From NCBI GenBank assembly GCA_031763025.1, contig JASSKH010000028.1, forward strand, positions 8,509,359 through 8,573,358: DNA of 64,000 bases. The letters run 5' to 3'. The stretch comes from Macrocystis pyrifera. Its lineage: Eukaryota; Sar; Phaeophyceae; Laminariales; Laminariaceae. Shown here in pieces: positions 31,321-43,762 of the stretch (its first letter is position 1; every line of letters begins with the position of its first letter). Both the position numbers and the translations under genes were made by a program. Under the pieces are notes generated by a model. That model was not told where the DNA came from and did no database searches. It saw nothing but the letters and a program-made list of their open reading frames with translations.

Positions 31321-33235
31321 TTGTGAAGGTGTTACCTACTGAGCTATACGAAGGGGTAAAATATCGATCGATTACCCAGCCCAGGGTAATCCTTATATCA
31401 CCCCCCCCCCTCTGGGATGCGACTATTCGAGTGGCTTGTCATGCCGCAAGGCAGCAGAGCCTTCCTCGGCTGGTTCGTCAAGGTCATCAACGAGGTCATC
31501 ATTGCCTGGAACGCGTAGCCGCGTGCCTCGACGACATCATCGTCTTCGACCCCGACCCCATCGATCACGTCGCCAACATCAGAGCCCTCTTCGGACGCCT
31601 CCGGAAGCACCACCTCAAACTTTCCCCCCACCCCACGGTAGGGGTTGCACTTTTTGGGCGAAAGGTTCCTGGCTAATTGAGTTCCTCAAGTGAGGAACTA
31701 CCAGTTAGGATGAAAAAAAATACTCGTATATTCGTTTTAGGACTAGCGCATACAAGTGCCAGTCGGATGGCCCAAACGAATTTCTTCCAAGTATTGTTTC
31801 GGGTGAGATATTGAGTTCCTAATGTGAGGGACTCAGGAACGTCAGGTGCATCCCTACTGTGGGATGGGTACCCGCCAAGGCCAAAAATGGCGCCACCACC
31901 GCCAATTTCCTTGGACACACCATTTCCGCTGGGACACACCATTTCCGCTGGCGGTTATAGCCCCAACTCCGACAAGGGGCTCAGGGGCAGTGGTGGTGTC
32001 AACACCGTGGCAGCTGGTGAAAGCTCGTCATTCGCGGCTCCAACGCTGTCACAAGAAAAAAAAGCGCGCATGCTGGGGCAAGCGCGTATGGAGCGGCCAA
32101 TTTGGGGTTGAGGCAGGCTCAGGGGGCGATGGCCCGGTAGACGAAACAGGGACGGGCCAGGGGGCTTAGGGCATGTCCTGGTCGACGACGCCAAATGTGA
32201 AGGTGTTACCTACTGAGCTATAGGGGTAAAAGATCGATCGACTACCCAGCCCAGGGTAATCCTTATAACATATTCGCGAGTCGACGACTGTGTCCCGATG
32301 GCTGGGCAATGGTACTCTGCTGACCTTTTTGTTTGCGGTGTGTAGATCTCGTGTCGCTGCTGCATTTTCACTTCTACCCAAAATGCGCCTCACCTCTGCA
32401 GTATATTGTTATTGTATCGCTGCTGCTTTTTTTCGCTCCTATAATACCCCAAATGCACATACATGCTTCTATTGTTTCTGACCGACGTCTTTGCGAACAT
32501 ATCGCTCGTGTTTTTGGGCCGCTTTTGTAAGCCCGACTTTTCCCTGAAATTTCCATACCTCCCTCTAACTTTGTTTTACATGGTAACACCTAGGGAACAG
32601 CAGGGCAACCTTTGCCTTGCTCTACAATAACCAACACTCTCTAAACAAAGGACCAACCGCCAACACAATATACCATTAAATAACCCCCTAAGCGACCAAA
32701 AACGATGACAACTTTAGTAGTAGTACCAGGTATTATTCTCATCCGTCTACGGGCGGCGTGGGCGCCCAGAAAGAAGTGCGCGAACATGAACGGCAGTATT
32801 AGGATCATCATTCGCCCGAGCCGACACCCCTCGCATTGCAACTCATTCGGATATATTTCGGTATTATCCCTGTTATACACAAGGATTACCCTGGGCTGGG
32901 TAATCGATCGATCTTGTACCCCCCTATATAGCTCAGTATACTATACCTGGTAGGTAACACCTTCATATTTGGCGTCGTCGGTAGGACACGGGTTTCGAAT
33001 CTCACTTCGATCGTTTCTTTTTTAAATAGAAGTGCTTGCACTTGTGGTCCCTGAAAAACGTTATCTCCCTGGTTCCTCAGGAAGGTATTGAAACGAAGCG
33101 GGTAGGTCAGCGTACGGCGGTACACGGTACCGACACCCTACAGATCCCGCCGTTCAGCGCGGGGGGGAGTGTTATAAGGATTACCCTGGGCTGGGTAATC
33201 GATCGATCTTTTACCCGTGTGTCAAGAGGGTGCAG
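31321..33235. mobile_element. Remains of another Ty3/Gypsy element with short LTR-like ends, broken
   Basis: Four copies of a roughly 75 bp block (TGTTATAAGGATTACCCTGG to GGTAACACCTTCA) occur at about 31321-31397 and 32203-32270 (reverse) and 32880-32970 and 33173-33235 (forward). Two are followed by a TTTGGCGTCGTC block that may be a primer-binding region. Between them lie reverse transcriptase remnants (LDDIIVFD near 31530-31560, FLGHTIS near 31908-31928). An old, much-broken fossil. Confidence 0.6.
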
Positions 33236-33249
33236 AGATATAAGCTGGT

Positions 33250-33645
33250 AAAAGGCACAGGGATGTCGATGCTGGGTAGGGCATGCTGCTTGTAGTTCAC
33301 GAACTTCTTATTATTGCTCCACAAGTAAGATGTGAGGGAGAGAGAGAACTCGAGTGAACGAGGGTGGGCTTCGTCAGGAACGCAACTCATCCCAGGCGTC
33401 GACCAAAACTAACCTGGTATGCAAATACGAGTATTCTCATAGTCTCAAAGTGCACAGGGATGTCGATGCTGGGTAGGGCACTATGCTTGTAGTTCACGAC
33501 TTTCTTATTATTGCTCCACAAATGTGATTAAGGAGAGAGAGAAACTCGAGTGAGCGAGGGTGGGCTTCGTCAGGGATACAACTCAACCTAGACGTCAACC
33601 AAAACTAACCTGGTATGCAGATACAAGTATTCCCATAAAGAAGAT
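33250..33645 (+). repeat. Two tandem copies of about 195 bp
   Basis: Both have CACAGGGATGTCGATGCTGG, TTGTAGTTCACGA, CTTATTATTGCTCCACAA and AACTAACCTGGTATGCA. Confidence 0.85.
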
Positions 33646-33744
33646 TCTCAAAGCGCTACGTACGCGTAGCCATACAAGATTCGCAGACGGGATGTTCCTA
33701 AAACGCTACGCGTTCCGCGTAAGATTCCCAAACGGGTATGTACG

Positions 33745-34400
33745 TGCTAAGATCTTGCGGGCGGGACACTTTGTATCCCTGGACAGGTTTGACTATTAAG
33801 TCGGTACTCGTTGGTACTCACGTGTGATGCTTGCTTAGAGATAGAAGAATAGCAGTTTTTATTCCTTTCGTGCACACGGAGACTGAGACCAAGCTCGTGA
33901 CCCTCTGGAAAACCCCTGGCTTTCCACCTAAGATACGCCGCCCAAGTACTACAAATACGATCCCAGTGTCAGAACCCAGGTAATTACCGGGCTTTCAACC
34001 TCATTCAAGGCAGTATCATAACACTAGCCCACTTCGATGAGCCGTATATGCAGCATTATGGAAAATTCATGGAAACCCCGATACCACGAACAAGAACATG
34101 AGTCGAAGATGTGGCTCCTCAAAACCCACTCCCATACCTCTGAACGGCAAGGCAACGAAGCCGGCAAAGTACGTAAAAAGAATGAAAGAAAGACCTAGTC
34201 TGAAGGGGCAGGAAGAAATCGTCAATGAAAGCCATCGCCATGCCACCCGCACGGGGAGGGGAGGCGAGGAAGATGCACGGAAAAGCGAAAAGTGAATACC
34301 AAAACGAGAAGAAAAATAACACGGAAGACGGCAAGAACCGCCTAAACCCAGCCCACAACTCTGAAAACGCGTCCTGGGTCACAAATGAGTGGCCCGATCA
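33745..34400 (-). mobile_element. LTR plus adjoining 3' internal region, same Gypsy family, broken
   Basis: An LTR at 33745-34023 is followed by sequence matching the 3' internal end of the 37842 element (compare 43180-43484). Fossil, incomplete. Confidence 0.7.
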
Positions 34401-36500
34401 CCTAGACTAGCCCCGACAGGCATGTCCGCGTACGCCATCGACCCCGCCGCTCCTATACGGTAGATATGCTACTCCATCACATGAACCCACCATGAAATGT
34501 GTCGTAGACGCAGATCACACGATGATAAAAGGATGGTGACCATATAATCCCAACATCGGGAAGAGAGATCGAAGATGCGGCTATTCAACACAGAAATGAG
34601 GTGATAGATCTACCCACACCTCGTAGTGAGGCTTTTGACGCCTCACTCAAGAAATACCGGTAAGCGACTATCGGAAAGGAGAAAAACAAAACGCAGAAAA
34701 CCAGACAAGGCGCACGGGCGCGAAGAAGAGCGAAGGCGTAGCCCAGTAGGTAACACCTTTCCATGCCCCAATCACGCAGTAGCCGTTTTACTATTATAAG
34801 TACTGGAAACACCATTTTTTAGCGTCAGCTTTCACCTCTAGAGTCCCAAGAGAGTTGATATTCGGCGTGAAATTCAGGCTACTGTACATATGTACGTATG
34901 CCAGGTAAGTACATGTGCCAGGGCACCCTACTCTCCCGTACATTTCCCGACGGTTAACCTGAAGAATTACGAGCACTGCAACGATTTTTGTTTATTTCAA
35001 CGTGTTGTTGCCCTCGATGAAATGCATTCGAGCGCTGTTCACATTTTGCGTATTATGTTTTTTATTGTGAAGACGCAGGTGGAGTTGGTGAGAGTGACGA
35101 AAGAGACCAGTCGGGACCGGCACAGACGGCATCCCAGCAGGCGGGGTTTGGCTGAGACTGAGCGTCTGCGCGCTAGCTATCGTACTGAGCGGGGATAAGG
35201 GTCATTCGCCGTGGTCTGTAAAGGGCATCAGACATGCTAGAAAAAAACTGCTTCCTGTTGTTGGTATTAATAGTCATGCACCAGACTCTTTCACAGCCTA
35301 CTATTACTAGAAGAGTGGAAATATTGCCGAATGTGACAGATCTACGGCGGCAGTGGTCTACAGCGGGGTTTCTTGATATTGCGCTTGTACGCACGACGGT
35401 TTGAAATTAATCGACTGAATTCACAGCTGACGTGCCTTTTTTAGCTTTTTATAAAAGCAATCGACAGACGAATAGACAGAAGATGTCTGTACCACACAGA
35501 GGATCGCAAAATCAAAGCGAAATACTCTTCGTCTTGAAGTCAAAACTGCGGCTGTGCGGCATCGGTTGTAAGATCGTGTCAGTTGGGAGTCTTGAGTGAG
35601 GTACCTGATTTAGAAAGCGGCCAATCGCGTGTTTTTTGGAGGGGCAGTTATCTCCCTTTTACTTTCCAGCTTATTCTAGACAAACCGTGGTCGCATGCAC
35701 GTGTCGCTCCTTCTCCGTTATATTCTTATTGCCTAGACGGTTCAGCATTCCCGACTGCTCGTCGGTTTTCATCAAGTTTTGGCAACTATGAATAACAACC
35801 CTATGGAACAAGAAAAAGTTATTTAAACTACGTACTGCTGTGGAGAGCACCTTCCAAAACTCAATGTGGTACATGTACGTGTCTATTATCGTTCGTGCAA
35901 CGCGTGGTGTTGGTACAACAACAGCAGTATGGTACCTGGTATCTTGGTACAACAGCAGTATGGCATCCACACTCGTTCGTGTGATGTTGGTACAACAAGA
36001 GTATCATGGTATCTATACTCGTCAGCTGCTCGAGTGCTCTGCGCGGGGCATGCTCTTCTTCTGTTCTCGTATATGGCTCTCCGGCCAGAGAGCTGACGAC
36101 GCTCTGCCATCGCTCGTCGCGTGCTTGCTCCTCCTGCTCTGCCGCCCTGAAGGCAATACAGGTGAGGCTATCATTTTGCTCAACAGGAAGGAGTGTAAAC
36201 AGAGAGGTAGTAAGGGGACCCCCGCTGTATACAAAAACACAGTGTTTTGATGTACTGCTGAACTACTATGACGGCGCTTGTACGCACAACGGTTACAAAG
36301 TATAATCAACAGATGAATAGGCAGAAGATATCTGTACCACATAGAGGATCGCAAAATGATTAGAAGACCCTGGGGACAAGCAGTTACAAAGCAATCGACA
36401 GACGAATAGACAGAAGATGTCCGCACTACACAGAGGATCGCAATATATATAAAAAAAAAGCGAATCAAAAGGTCCCCAACAAGCAGTTCAACCGTGAAAG
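34401..36500. other. Intergenic, no gene recognised
   Basis: Includes a SINE fragment (35650-35790) and a CAGACGAATAGACAGAAGAT repeat that recurs at 35465, 36305, 36395, 37727 and 37800. A 390 bp block (35810-36200) is shared with 43780-44240. A frame ending VGESDERDQSGPAQTASQQA near 35080-35155 looks faintly like a C-terminus, but nothing supports it. Confidence 0.45.
35650..35790 (-). repeat. SINE-1 copy, 3' part
   Basis: Shares CTTTTACTTTCCAGC, the CCGTGGTC block and GGTTCAGCATTCCC with the 56134 copy; the tRNA-like head is absent. Confidence 0.6.
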
Positions 36501-36510
36501 GATGTTGATT

Positions 36511-37620
36511 ATGTTGACTGAGTGGTCTAGCAGGTATTATAGTGCTATATAATCAACAAAATATATGTTTTAGAGTTCGTGGAATCTCGGCGACTCAGTA
36601 ACAGTGATCTCCGGGGCCCTTCCCTCGCCAAACGCTACTACTGGACCAGGTGTCTAGAGGCACACTATCATAATCATTCGCATTGTCTCCAGCGCGCACG
36701 CTCGAAAAAAACAAATTACGAAGTCGATGAGATTTGAACTCACGACACATTGTTGATTATATATTAATCGCACTACCTGCTAGACCACTCAATCAGCGCT
36801 GACCATGTGGTCTAGCAGGTAGTCCTATATAGTCAACAAAATATATGCTTTAGAGTTCGTGGAATCTCGTCGACTTAGTTACAGTGATCTCCGGGGCCCT
36901 CCTCTCGTCAAACGCTACTACTGGTGTCTAGAGACACAATATCATACAGGTAATCATTCGCATTATCTCCAGCGCGCACGCCCGAAAAGAATAAATTACG
37001 AATTGAATTCGGCGAGATTTGAACCCCCGACCCACCCTTGGGACTTATATAACACTATCTACTAGAGACCGCACAGTCAGAATATAGTAGTACCTGCTAG
37101 ACTACTCAATCATAAACTTGAATGAGTGGTCTAGGAGATGGTGCTATGTAATTCTCAAGGGTGGGTCGGGGGTTCAAACCTCGCCGAATTTGTAATTTAT
37201 TCTTTTCGAGCGGGGGGGGCTGGAGACAATGCGAATGAATAATAGTATTATGAAGTGTGCCTCTAGACACTACCAGTAGTAGAGTTTGACGAGGGGAGGG
37301 CTCCGGAGATCACTGTTACTAAGTCGACGAGATTCCACGAACTCTAAAACATATCTTTAGTTGACTGTAAGTAGCGTTTGACGAGGGGAGGGTTACGGAG
37401 ATCACTGTTCCTAACTGCTAAGCGACGAGATTCCACGAACTCTAAAACATATCTATTTTTTGTTGACTATATAGCACTACCTGCTAGACCAACAGAGGCC
37501 TTCGGAGATCACTGTTACTAAGTCGACGAAATTCCACGAACTCTAAAACATGTATTTTATCGACTATATATCACTATGCCTGCTAGACCAAGGAAACAGT
37601 GATCTCCGGAGCCCTCCCCT
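36511..37620. repeat. Cluster of direct and inverted tRNA-related repeat units
   Basis: Units at about 36511-36730 and 36806-37045 are direct copies; 37117-37360 and 37372-37475 are inverted copies. Each has GTGGTCTAGCAGGTA, ACTCTAAAACATAT or its complement, GTGATCTCCGG and GTCTAGAGGCACA. The A-box-like GGTCTAGCAGG and B-box-like GGTTCAAACC suggest a tRNA-derived SINE. Confidence 0.65.
37121..37200 (+). repeat. tRNA-like sequence within the inverted cluster
   Basis: GAGTGGTCTAGGAGATGGTG and, 40 bp later, GGGGGTTCAAACCTCGCC resemble internal promoter boxes A and B. No acceptor stem closes, so it is called tRNA-derived and not a tRNA gene. Confidence 0.45.
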
Positions 37621-37841
37621 GGTCCCTATTCTATTCGGAAGAAGTTGTCGGGCCGTCTTGTTTGAACTAATTTCTGCTGTGGCGACAATATTAGAGTACC
37701 GAAATATACAACGGTCACAAAGTAATCGACAGACGAATAGACAGAAGAAGATGTCTGCATCACACTGCGGATCGCAAAATGAAAGCGAACTAGAAAGTGA
37801 CGAAAAGACAGAAGATGTCTGTACCCAAAAGAGGATCGCAA

Positions 37842-38120
37842 TGTTAAGATATTGTCTTGTATGAGATCGAAAGCCCGGTAACTACCTGGGTTCAGTCACT
37901 GGGAACGTATTTGTAGTACTTGGAAGGCGTATCTTAGATGGAAAACCAGGGGTTTTCCAGAGGAGCACGCGCTTGGTCTCAGTCTCCGCGTGCACGAAAG
38001 GAATAAAAACTGCTCTTCTTTTATAGCTAAGCAAACAGTACATGTGAGTACAATGTTTACCGACTTAAAAGGCAGACCTGTCCAGGGATACAAAGTGTCC
38101 CGCAACCCTTGATCTTAACA
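37842..38120 (+). repeat. 5' LTR of the Gypsy element
   Basis: 279 bp, TG...CA ends with 9 bp inverted termini, direct copy of 43485-43762. Solo or partial relatives in reverse orientation lie at 29203, 30154 and 33745. Confidence 0.88.
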
Positions 38121-39639
38121 AGTGGCGTCTTTGGCTTAGGACTTTCGGCTTTTTTGTCGGTTTGCGTTGTTTGTCACTGTTTTTTTTGTTTGCTTTCCTA
38201 TTGTTGAGTAAGTTTGTTCCGGCCACTGCATGATGGAGACTCAAGAGGTGGAAGGGTCTGCTTCCCCTCAGGGTGGCCGAGCCGCTGAGGCCCAGGGCCC
38301 CTCAGTGCCCCACCGCCCAAGAGCCGTCGATGTGGATCGAGCGCCTTGTACAACAGACCAACAAGTGGAGCACGAGTCTAGGCAGGAGCCCCATCAGAAC
38401 GACGTGGATCGAGCGCCTTGTACAACAAACCATGAGGAGAAAGAGCTCCGGAGCCCCCTGACGGGGCCCGAGTAGCCTCCGCTAGACGGACCTCATCCAA
38501 GACCCCTTCTGTGCCCAATCGTCGCTGCAGCGGGGGCTTCTGAAGAGCCCTGGTCGCCCCCGGAGGGTACGACAAAAACCGAAGCGAAAGCGGCGTTGGC
38601 GGGGGGTGAAAAATCCCCCAAGCCAGGACGGCGGTCGACGGTGGCGACGGAGGCAGATACACGAGCGACGAATCTCCCCGAAGGAGCAGAGAGGTCGTCA
38701 ATCCTCATACGTGGCCCGTGTGTGCGAAAATCGCGAAAATCCGAAGAGGCGAGAGATAACCCACCCAAGACGGCACTTTCACTGCGGGACACCAGCCCAC
38801 CCAAACCGACACCAGGGGTCGGCGAAGAGCGAGTGCGAAGCCCGCAGGCTCGGATGAGGAAGATACCACCGTCCTCGACGGGGTTGAGGCAGCTAGACCC
38901 ACGGCGGTCGTGTTCTGTGGCGGGCTCTGGCAAGCGGGGGAGAAAATCAGCATTTCCGTTGGCGCTGCCCTTGCGGTACTCGAGGGTGTAGTCGAACGCG
39001 GCGAGGAACTCGAGCCACCGCTGGATTCGCGCGTTGTGGTCCCCTACTTTGGCGATACTCTCAAGTGCTTTGTGATCCGAAAATATTCGAAACTTCGTGC
39101 CCCACAGGTAACCTCGGAGTCGTTTGATAGCCCAGACAATGCTGCCAGCTTCCAGGTCCAACGGTGTCCAGTGCCTTTCGGAATCAAGGGTTGCGCGGCT
39201 GATATAAGCAATGGGCCGTACCGAGCCGTCCGGTTGTTCTTGTTCGAGCGCGGCACCGAAACCGTCGATGCAGGCGTCGCAGTACACGTGGAAGGGGCGG
39301 GAGCCGTCGGCTACGGCATCCCAGTCAGGGAAGACCAAAATCGGTGGGGCAGCGAGCTCGGCGAGGATCTGGCGGACGATAACTTCCATAGCCGGCGTGA
39401 AGACATACTTGACCCCCTTTCGGAGAAGGGCGGTGAGAGGACGTATCCGTTTAGACAGGTCGGGCAGGAATTTGCGATAATATACTACGCCGCCCATCAG
39501 AGCGCGGACCTGCTTGAGGTTCTTGGGCATGGGCATTTTCAGCAAGGCCGAAACTTTGTCCGCATTAGGGCTTATACCCGCGGGCGAAATAGAGTGGCCC
39601 AGAAAATTGGCGTCCGTGGCGCCGAGGCGTCGCCCAGCG

Positions 39640-40320
39640 TGCTCCTCCCCCGACGAGCACTTTACAGGTCGAAGATTCCGTCGTGAGCACTGCTCCGGCA
39701 ACGTCTTCCCTCTCAGGCCAGGGCTCTGCAAAAGCCCCCGCTGCAGCGACGATTGTCGCCCAGCGCGCTCCTCCCCCCACGAGCACTTTACAGGTCGAAG
39801 ATTCCGTCGTGAGCACTGCTCCGGCCGCGTCTTCCCTCCCAGGCCAGGGCTCTGCCAAAGCCCCCGCTGCAGCGACGATTATCGCCCAGCGCGCTCCTCC
39901 CCCCACGAGCACTTTACAGGTCGAAGATTCCGTCGTGAGCACTGCTCCGGCCGCGTCTTCCCTCTCAGGCCAGGGCTCTGCCAAAGCCCCCGCTGCAGCG
40001 ATGATTGTCGCCCAGCGCGCTCCTCCCCCGACGAGCATTTTACCGGTTGAAGATTCCGTCGTGAGCACTGCTCCGGCCGCGTCTTCCCTCTCAGGCCAGG
40101 GCTCTGCAGAAGCCCCCGCTGCAGCGACGATTGTCGCCCAGCGCGCTCCTCCCCCGACGAGCACTTTACAGGTCGAAGATTCCGTCGTGAGCACTGCTCC
40201 GGCCGCGTCTTCCCTTTCATGCCAGGGCTCTGCAGAAGCCCCCGCTGCAGCGACGATTGTCGCCCAGCATGCTCCTCCACCGACGAGCACTTTACCGGTT
40301 GAAGATTCCGTCGTGATCAC
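39640..40320 (+). repeat. 126 bp tandem repeat, about 5.5 units, in the Gypsy element
   Basis: Each unit encodes 42 residues on the plus strand (for example STAPAASSLSGQGSAKAPAA). Units are nearly identical, so the array is young or homogenised. Confidence 0.9.
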
Positions 40321-43300
40321 TGATCCGGCCGCGTCTACCCCATCGCCGCCTGGCAACCCGGCGCCTCCGAACGTTTTGCAGTCTTCAGGCCGCATCTCAT
40401 CGCGGACGCGCCGACAAACAGCTGCCGCCGCTGGCGCCGTGCCGCCTCCGGCGGGACCCCTAGACCATCAGCCCGGCGTGCTACCACCCCGCTGCGAGCC
40501 CCACGGCCGCGACCGCCCACACCCGTCGTTTTGGCCCCGACTGCTGCCGCCTCGCCCGTCCCGACGGTACCCATCTCGTCCGGCCGCGACCGCACCGAGC
40601 CCGTGGGAACTCCTCTTTTACGACTTCCGCCGCCAACTGACGCACCCCCCCCACCTCGACCGCCTTGGACGCCCTCGGCGCAGCTGCCGAGTTTCAGTTC
40701 GGTGATTCCGCAGCGCGCTATTCGCACGCCGACTGGGCTCGGGAACAACAGGCTGAGCCCGCGTGCAATGCCGCCATGCGCTACATAGCCCTTGGCCGAC
40801 CGGAAGTTCTGTCAGACGACTTTTTATCAGGTTTCCCTTCCCACCAGCACCCTCCCTTTTCGGAAGTTCAAGAGCTGGCCACCAAAGGCCGCTTGCACAC
40901 CACTGACGCGGGCATCGTTCTACTTGTCCGACAGCCGTCTCCCCCCCCTGCGTTGGATACGCCACGCCCGGTGGGCCGTACGGCCTGCTTATTGAACGAC
41001 GAGCCTATTCGCATTTATGTTCCGCTGCTCATGCGCCCCTGGGTCATGCAGGCTTGCCATTCTACGGTTTCCTGCCACCTAGGAACCGCGCGCACTCTAC
41101 GTACGCTCGAACGTTTCTACTGGTGGATCGGCATGAGCATCTGCACCCGGTGGTGGCTACGCAACTGCTTAAAGTGCCAGGCACGGAAAACGTCGCGGCA
41201 GACGGTCCGGTGGCCCTCCATCACGTTGCCCTTGCCAGAAGGGCCCGGCGTCGCCGTCAGCATCGACTATTTCGGCCCCTTCCCGGTGACGCTTCGAGGT
41301 AATACCTACATCTTGATTTTCACTGATCGTTTCAGCCGCCGAGCTGACATGTACGCCGTCACAGCGGCCGAGTTCACCGCTGAGGGCACGGCTAACATTC
41401 TCATCAACCGGTATATCCCTCTTTGGGGGTGCCCGCGCAGCATCCTCTCGGACAACGGCCTCCAGTTCTGCTCCAAGCTTTCGCACGCCGTATATCAGCT
41501 TCTCGGGGTTCGAAAAATTGCCACCAGCTCCTACCACCCAAACGGCAACGGGGGGGTGGAACGTGTAAACCACACGATGGCCCAGATGTTGGCAATGGTC
41601 GTCAACGAGCTCCAAAACAACTGGGATGAACAGCTCCCTCACGTCGAATTTGCGTACAACAATTCCGTCAGTGTCACCACGGGTCTGGCTCCCAACGAGG
41701 TACATATGGGTCGGCTCCCACGCCTCCCACTCACGATTTTCGAACGTGCTGGAGTCGCCGGCCACCAGAGCTTGGCCCGCGACCACCTCGCCTACTGCGA
41801 CTTGGCGACGGACCGCCAGCAGCGCGCGTACGACATCGTTCGAGAACACCACGCCCTCACTGTCGCTCGTGTGAACCGCCGCAACTCCGCCCTCTCCGAC
41901 GCTCTGCGTCCGGTCCCCAAATTTTACGTTGGTGGTTGGGTATGGGTGTACAATACGGCGGCCACCATCCGCCAGGGCGCGAACCCAGACACGGACGCCA
42001 AGGTCCTCAAGGCCAAACTCTCACTCAACTGGACGGGCCCCTACAAAGTTCTCGCAGTTGGCCCCTGCTCCTCAGCGGACACCCCGGATGGATCTCCTCT
42101 CGGAGCAAAGCTCCTGTATTTGGATCTTCCTTCCGATATGCCCGGCGCCGAGGCTCGCCGGCGCGTATCTGTTCAACGCTGCAAGCCCTGTGCCAACCCC
42201 CACGACCGTGGCGACATGCCGAAGTATTTGCCGGCGGGGTTGACGCAATACGTGCTCAACAATTTCTCCAAGAAATCCCCTCCGTGCCACGTCACCGAGG
42301 ACGACGTTTCGACCCCTCTTGAACGACTCGAAGTGGAAAAGATTACTGGACATCAATCGGTTAGAGGTCGAGGTGGCGTCATCGCGGTGATGTACGAGAC
42401 GCACTGGAAGGGACTTTCCCGGCCATCCTGGGAACGGGAAATGGACCTTCAGCTTTCTGGCAACGCAATTTTGCGCTACTGGGCCGGCACCCCGAACCAA
42501 CACCGCCAAACCAACCGCCTGTATCGCCGAATGAGAATTGGCGCGGCACAACGGGAGCTTTCTCGGAGTAACGGCGAGAGGTTTCTGGCACCCGGCTATG
42601 GTTGCGTGTCGCACGCCGATTGGCTCCGCCGATACAGCAACACTGTACTTCCCAACGGGGCCCACTTTTGGTACAAGGGCGACGACGGTCTGTGGTGGCT
42701 CGGGAAAATCAGCGCTACTACACTGACGGATGGAGTCTATCTGGTTCGATTTTTGGACGACCCGGGACCAATCAAGCTTTCTCTTTCTCCGGCGCGCTAC
42801 ACGACTTCGACGAGAGCTGTACGAGGTTCCTGGTGTCTGCAAATTCACTTGTCTAGCGCGTTTACATGGGGGGTCCAGCGTAACGTAGATGAATCTCGAG
42901 GTGCCGCCGTGGATAGCTGATTTTCGCTTCTTGACTGCACTCGTTATTTAGTTATTTTTTGTCGTCTTCCTGGGCCTTGGGGGGTGAATTTTTGTCTGCC
43001 CGATATGTTTCTGGCGTGTTTTTTTTTTTTTTTTTTGGACTGGGTTAGGCATGTGTTTTTGCGTATTCTGTCCTGCCTACCCCCCCCCGCTCAGTGTAGC
43101 GTCTGGTCTGGGCACTCGGCCGCTCAATTGCGGCCCAGGACGCGCTTTCAGAGTTGTGGACTGGGTTTCGGTGGTTCTTGTCGTCTTCCGTGTTATTTTT
43201 CTTTTCGTTCCCGTACGCACTTTTCGCTTTTCCGTGCATCTTCCTCGCCCCCCCCCGTGCGGGCGGTATGGCGATGGCTTTCATCGACGATTTCTTCCTG

Positions 43301-43484
43301 CCACTTAAGTCTAGGTCTTCCCTTTAGTTTTTTACGTACTTTACCGGCTTCGTTGCCTCGCCGTTCAGAGGTGTGGGAGTGGGTTTTGAGGAGCCGCATC
43401 TTCGACTCATGTTCTAGTTCGTGGAATCGGGGTTTCCACGAATTTCCCATAATTCTGCATATACGGCTCATCAGAGTGGGCTAG

Positions 43485-43762
43485 TGTTAAGATATTGTCT
43501 TGTATGAGATTGAAAGCCCGGTAACTATCTGGGTTCAGTCACTGGGAACGTATTTGTAGTACTTGGAAGGCGTATCTTAGATGGAAAACCAGGGGTTTTC
43601 CAGAGGAGCACGCGCTTGGTCTCGGTCTCCGCGTGCACGAAAGGAATAAAACTGCTCTTCTTTTATAGCTAAGCAAACAACACATGTGAGTACAATGTTT
43701 ACCTACTTAAAAGGCAGACCTGTCCAGGGATACAAAGTGTCCGGCAACCCTTGATCTTAACA
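43485..43762 (+). repeat. 3' LTR of the Gypsy element
   Basis: 278 bp; about eight substitutions and one single-base length difference from the 5' LTR. Followed by the GCAA duplication. Confidence 0.88.

Larger units (their letters stand above)
37842..43762 (+). mobile_element. Ty3/Gypsy LTR retrotransposon (chromodomain type), broken
   Basis: Direct LTRs (37842-38120 and 43485-43762) begin TGTTAAGAT and end ATCTTAACA, and GCAA lies on both outer sides (37838-37841, 43763-43766), a target duplication. Internal parts: a short frame (38230-38475), reverse transcriptase and RNase H sequence at about 38850-39640, a 126 bp tandem repeat array (39640-40320), and an integrase region (about 41000-42900) with HHCC zinc finger, DDE core, chromodomain and an SH3/Tudor-like end. 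The reverse transcriptase and integrase parts lie on opposite strands, so the element is rearranged and not whole, with several breaks. LTRs differ by roughly 3 percent, suggesting a fairly recent insertion. Confidence 0.88.
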
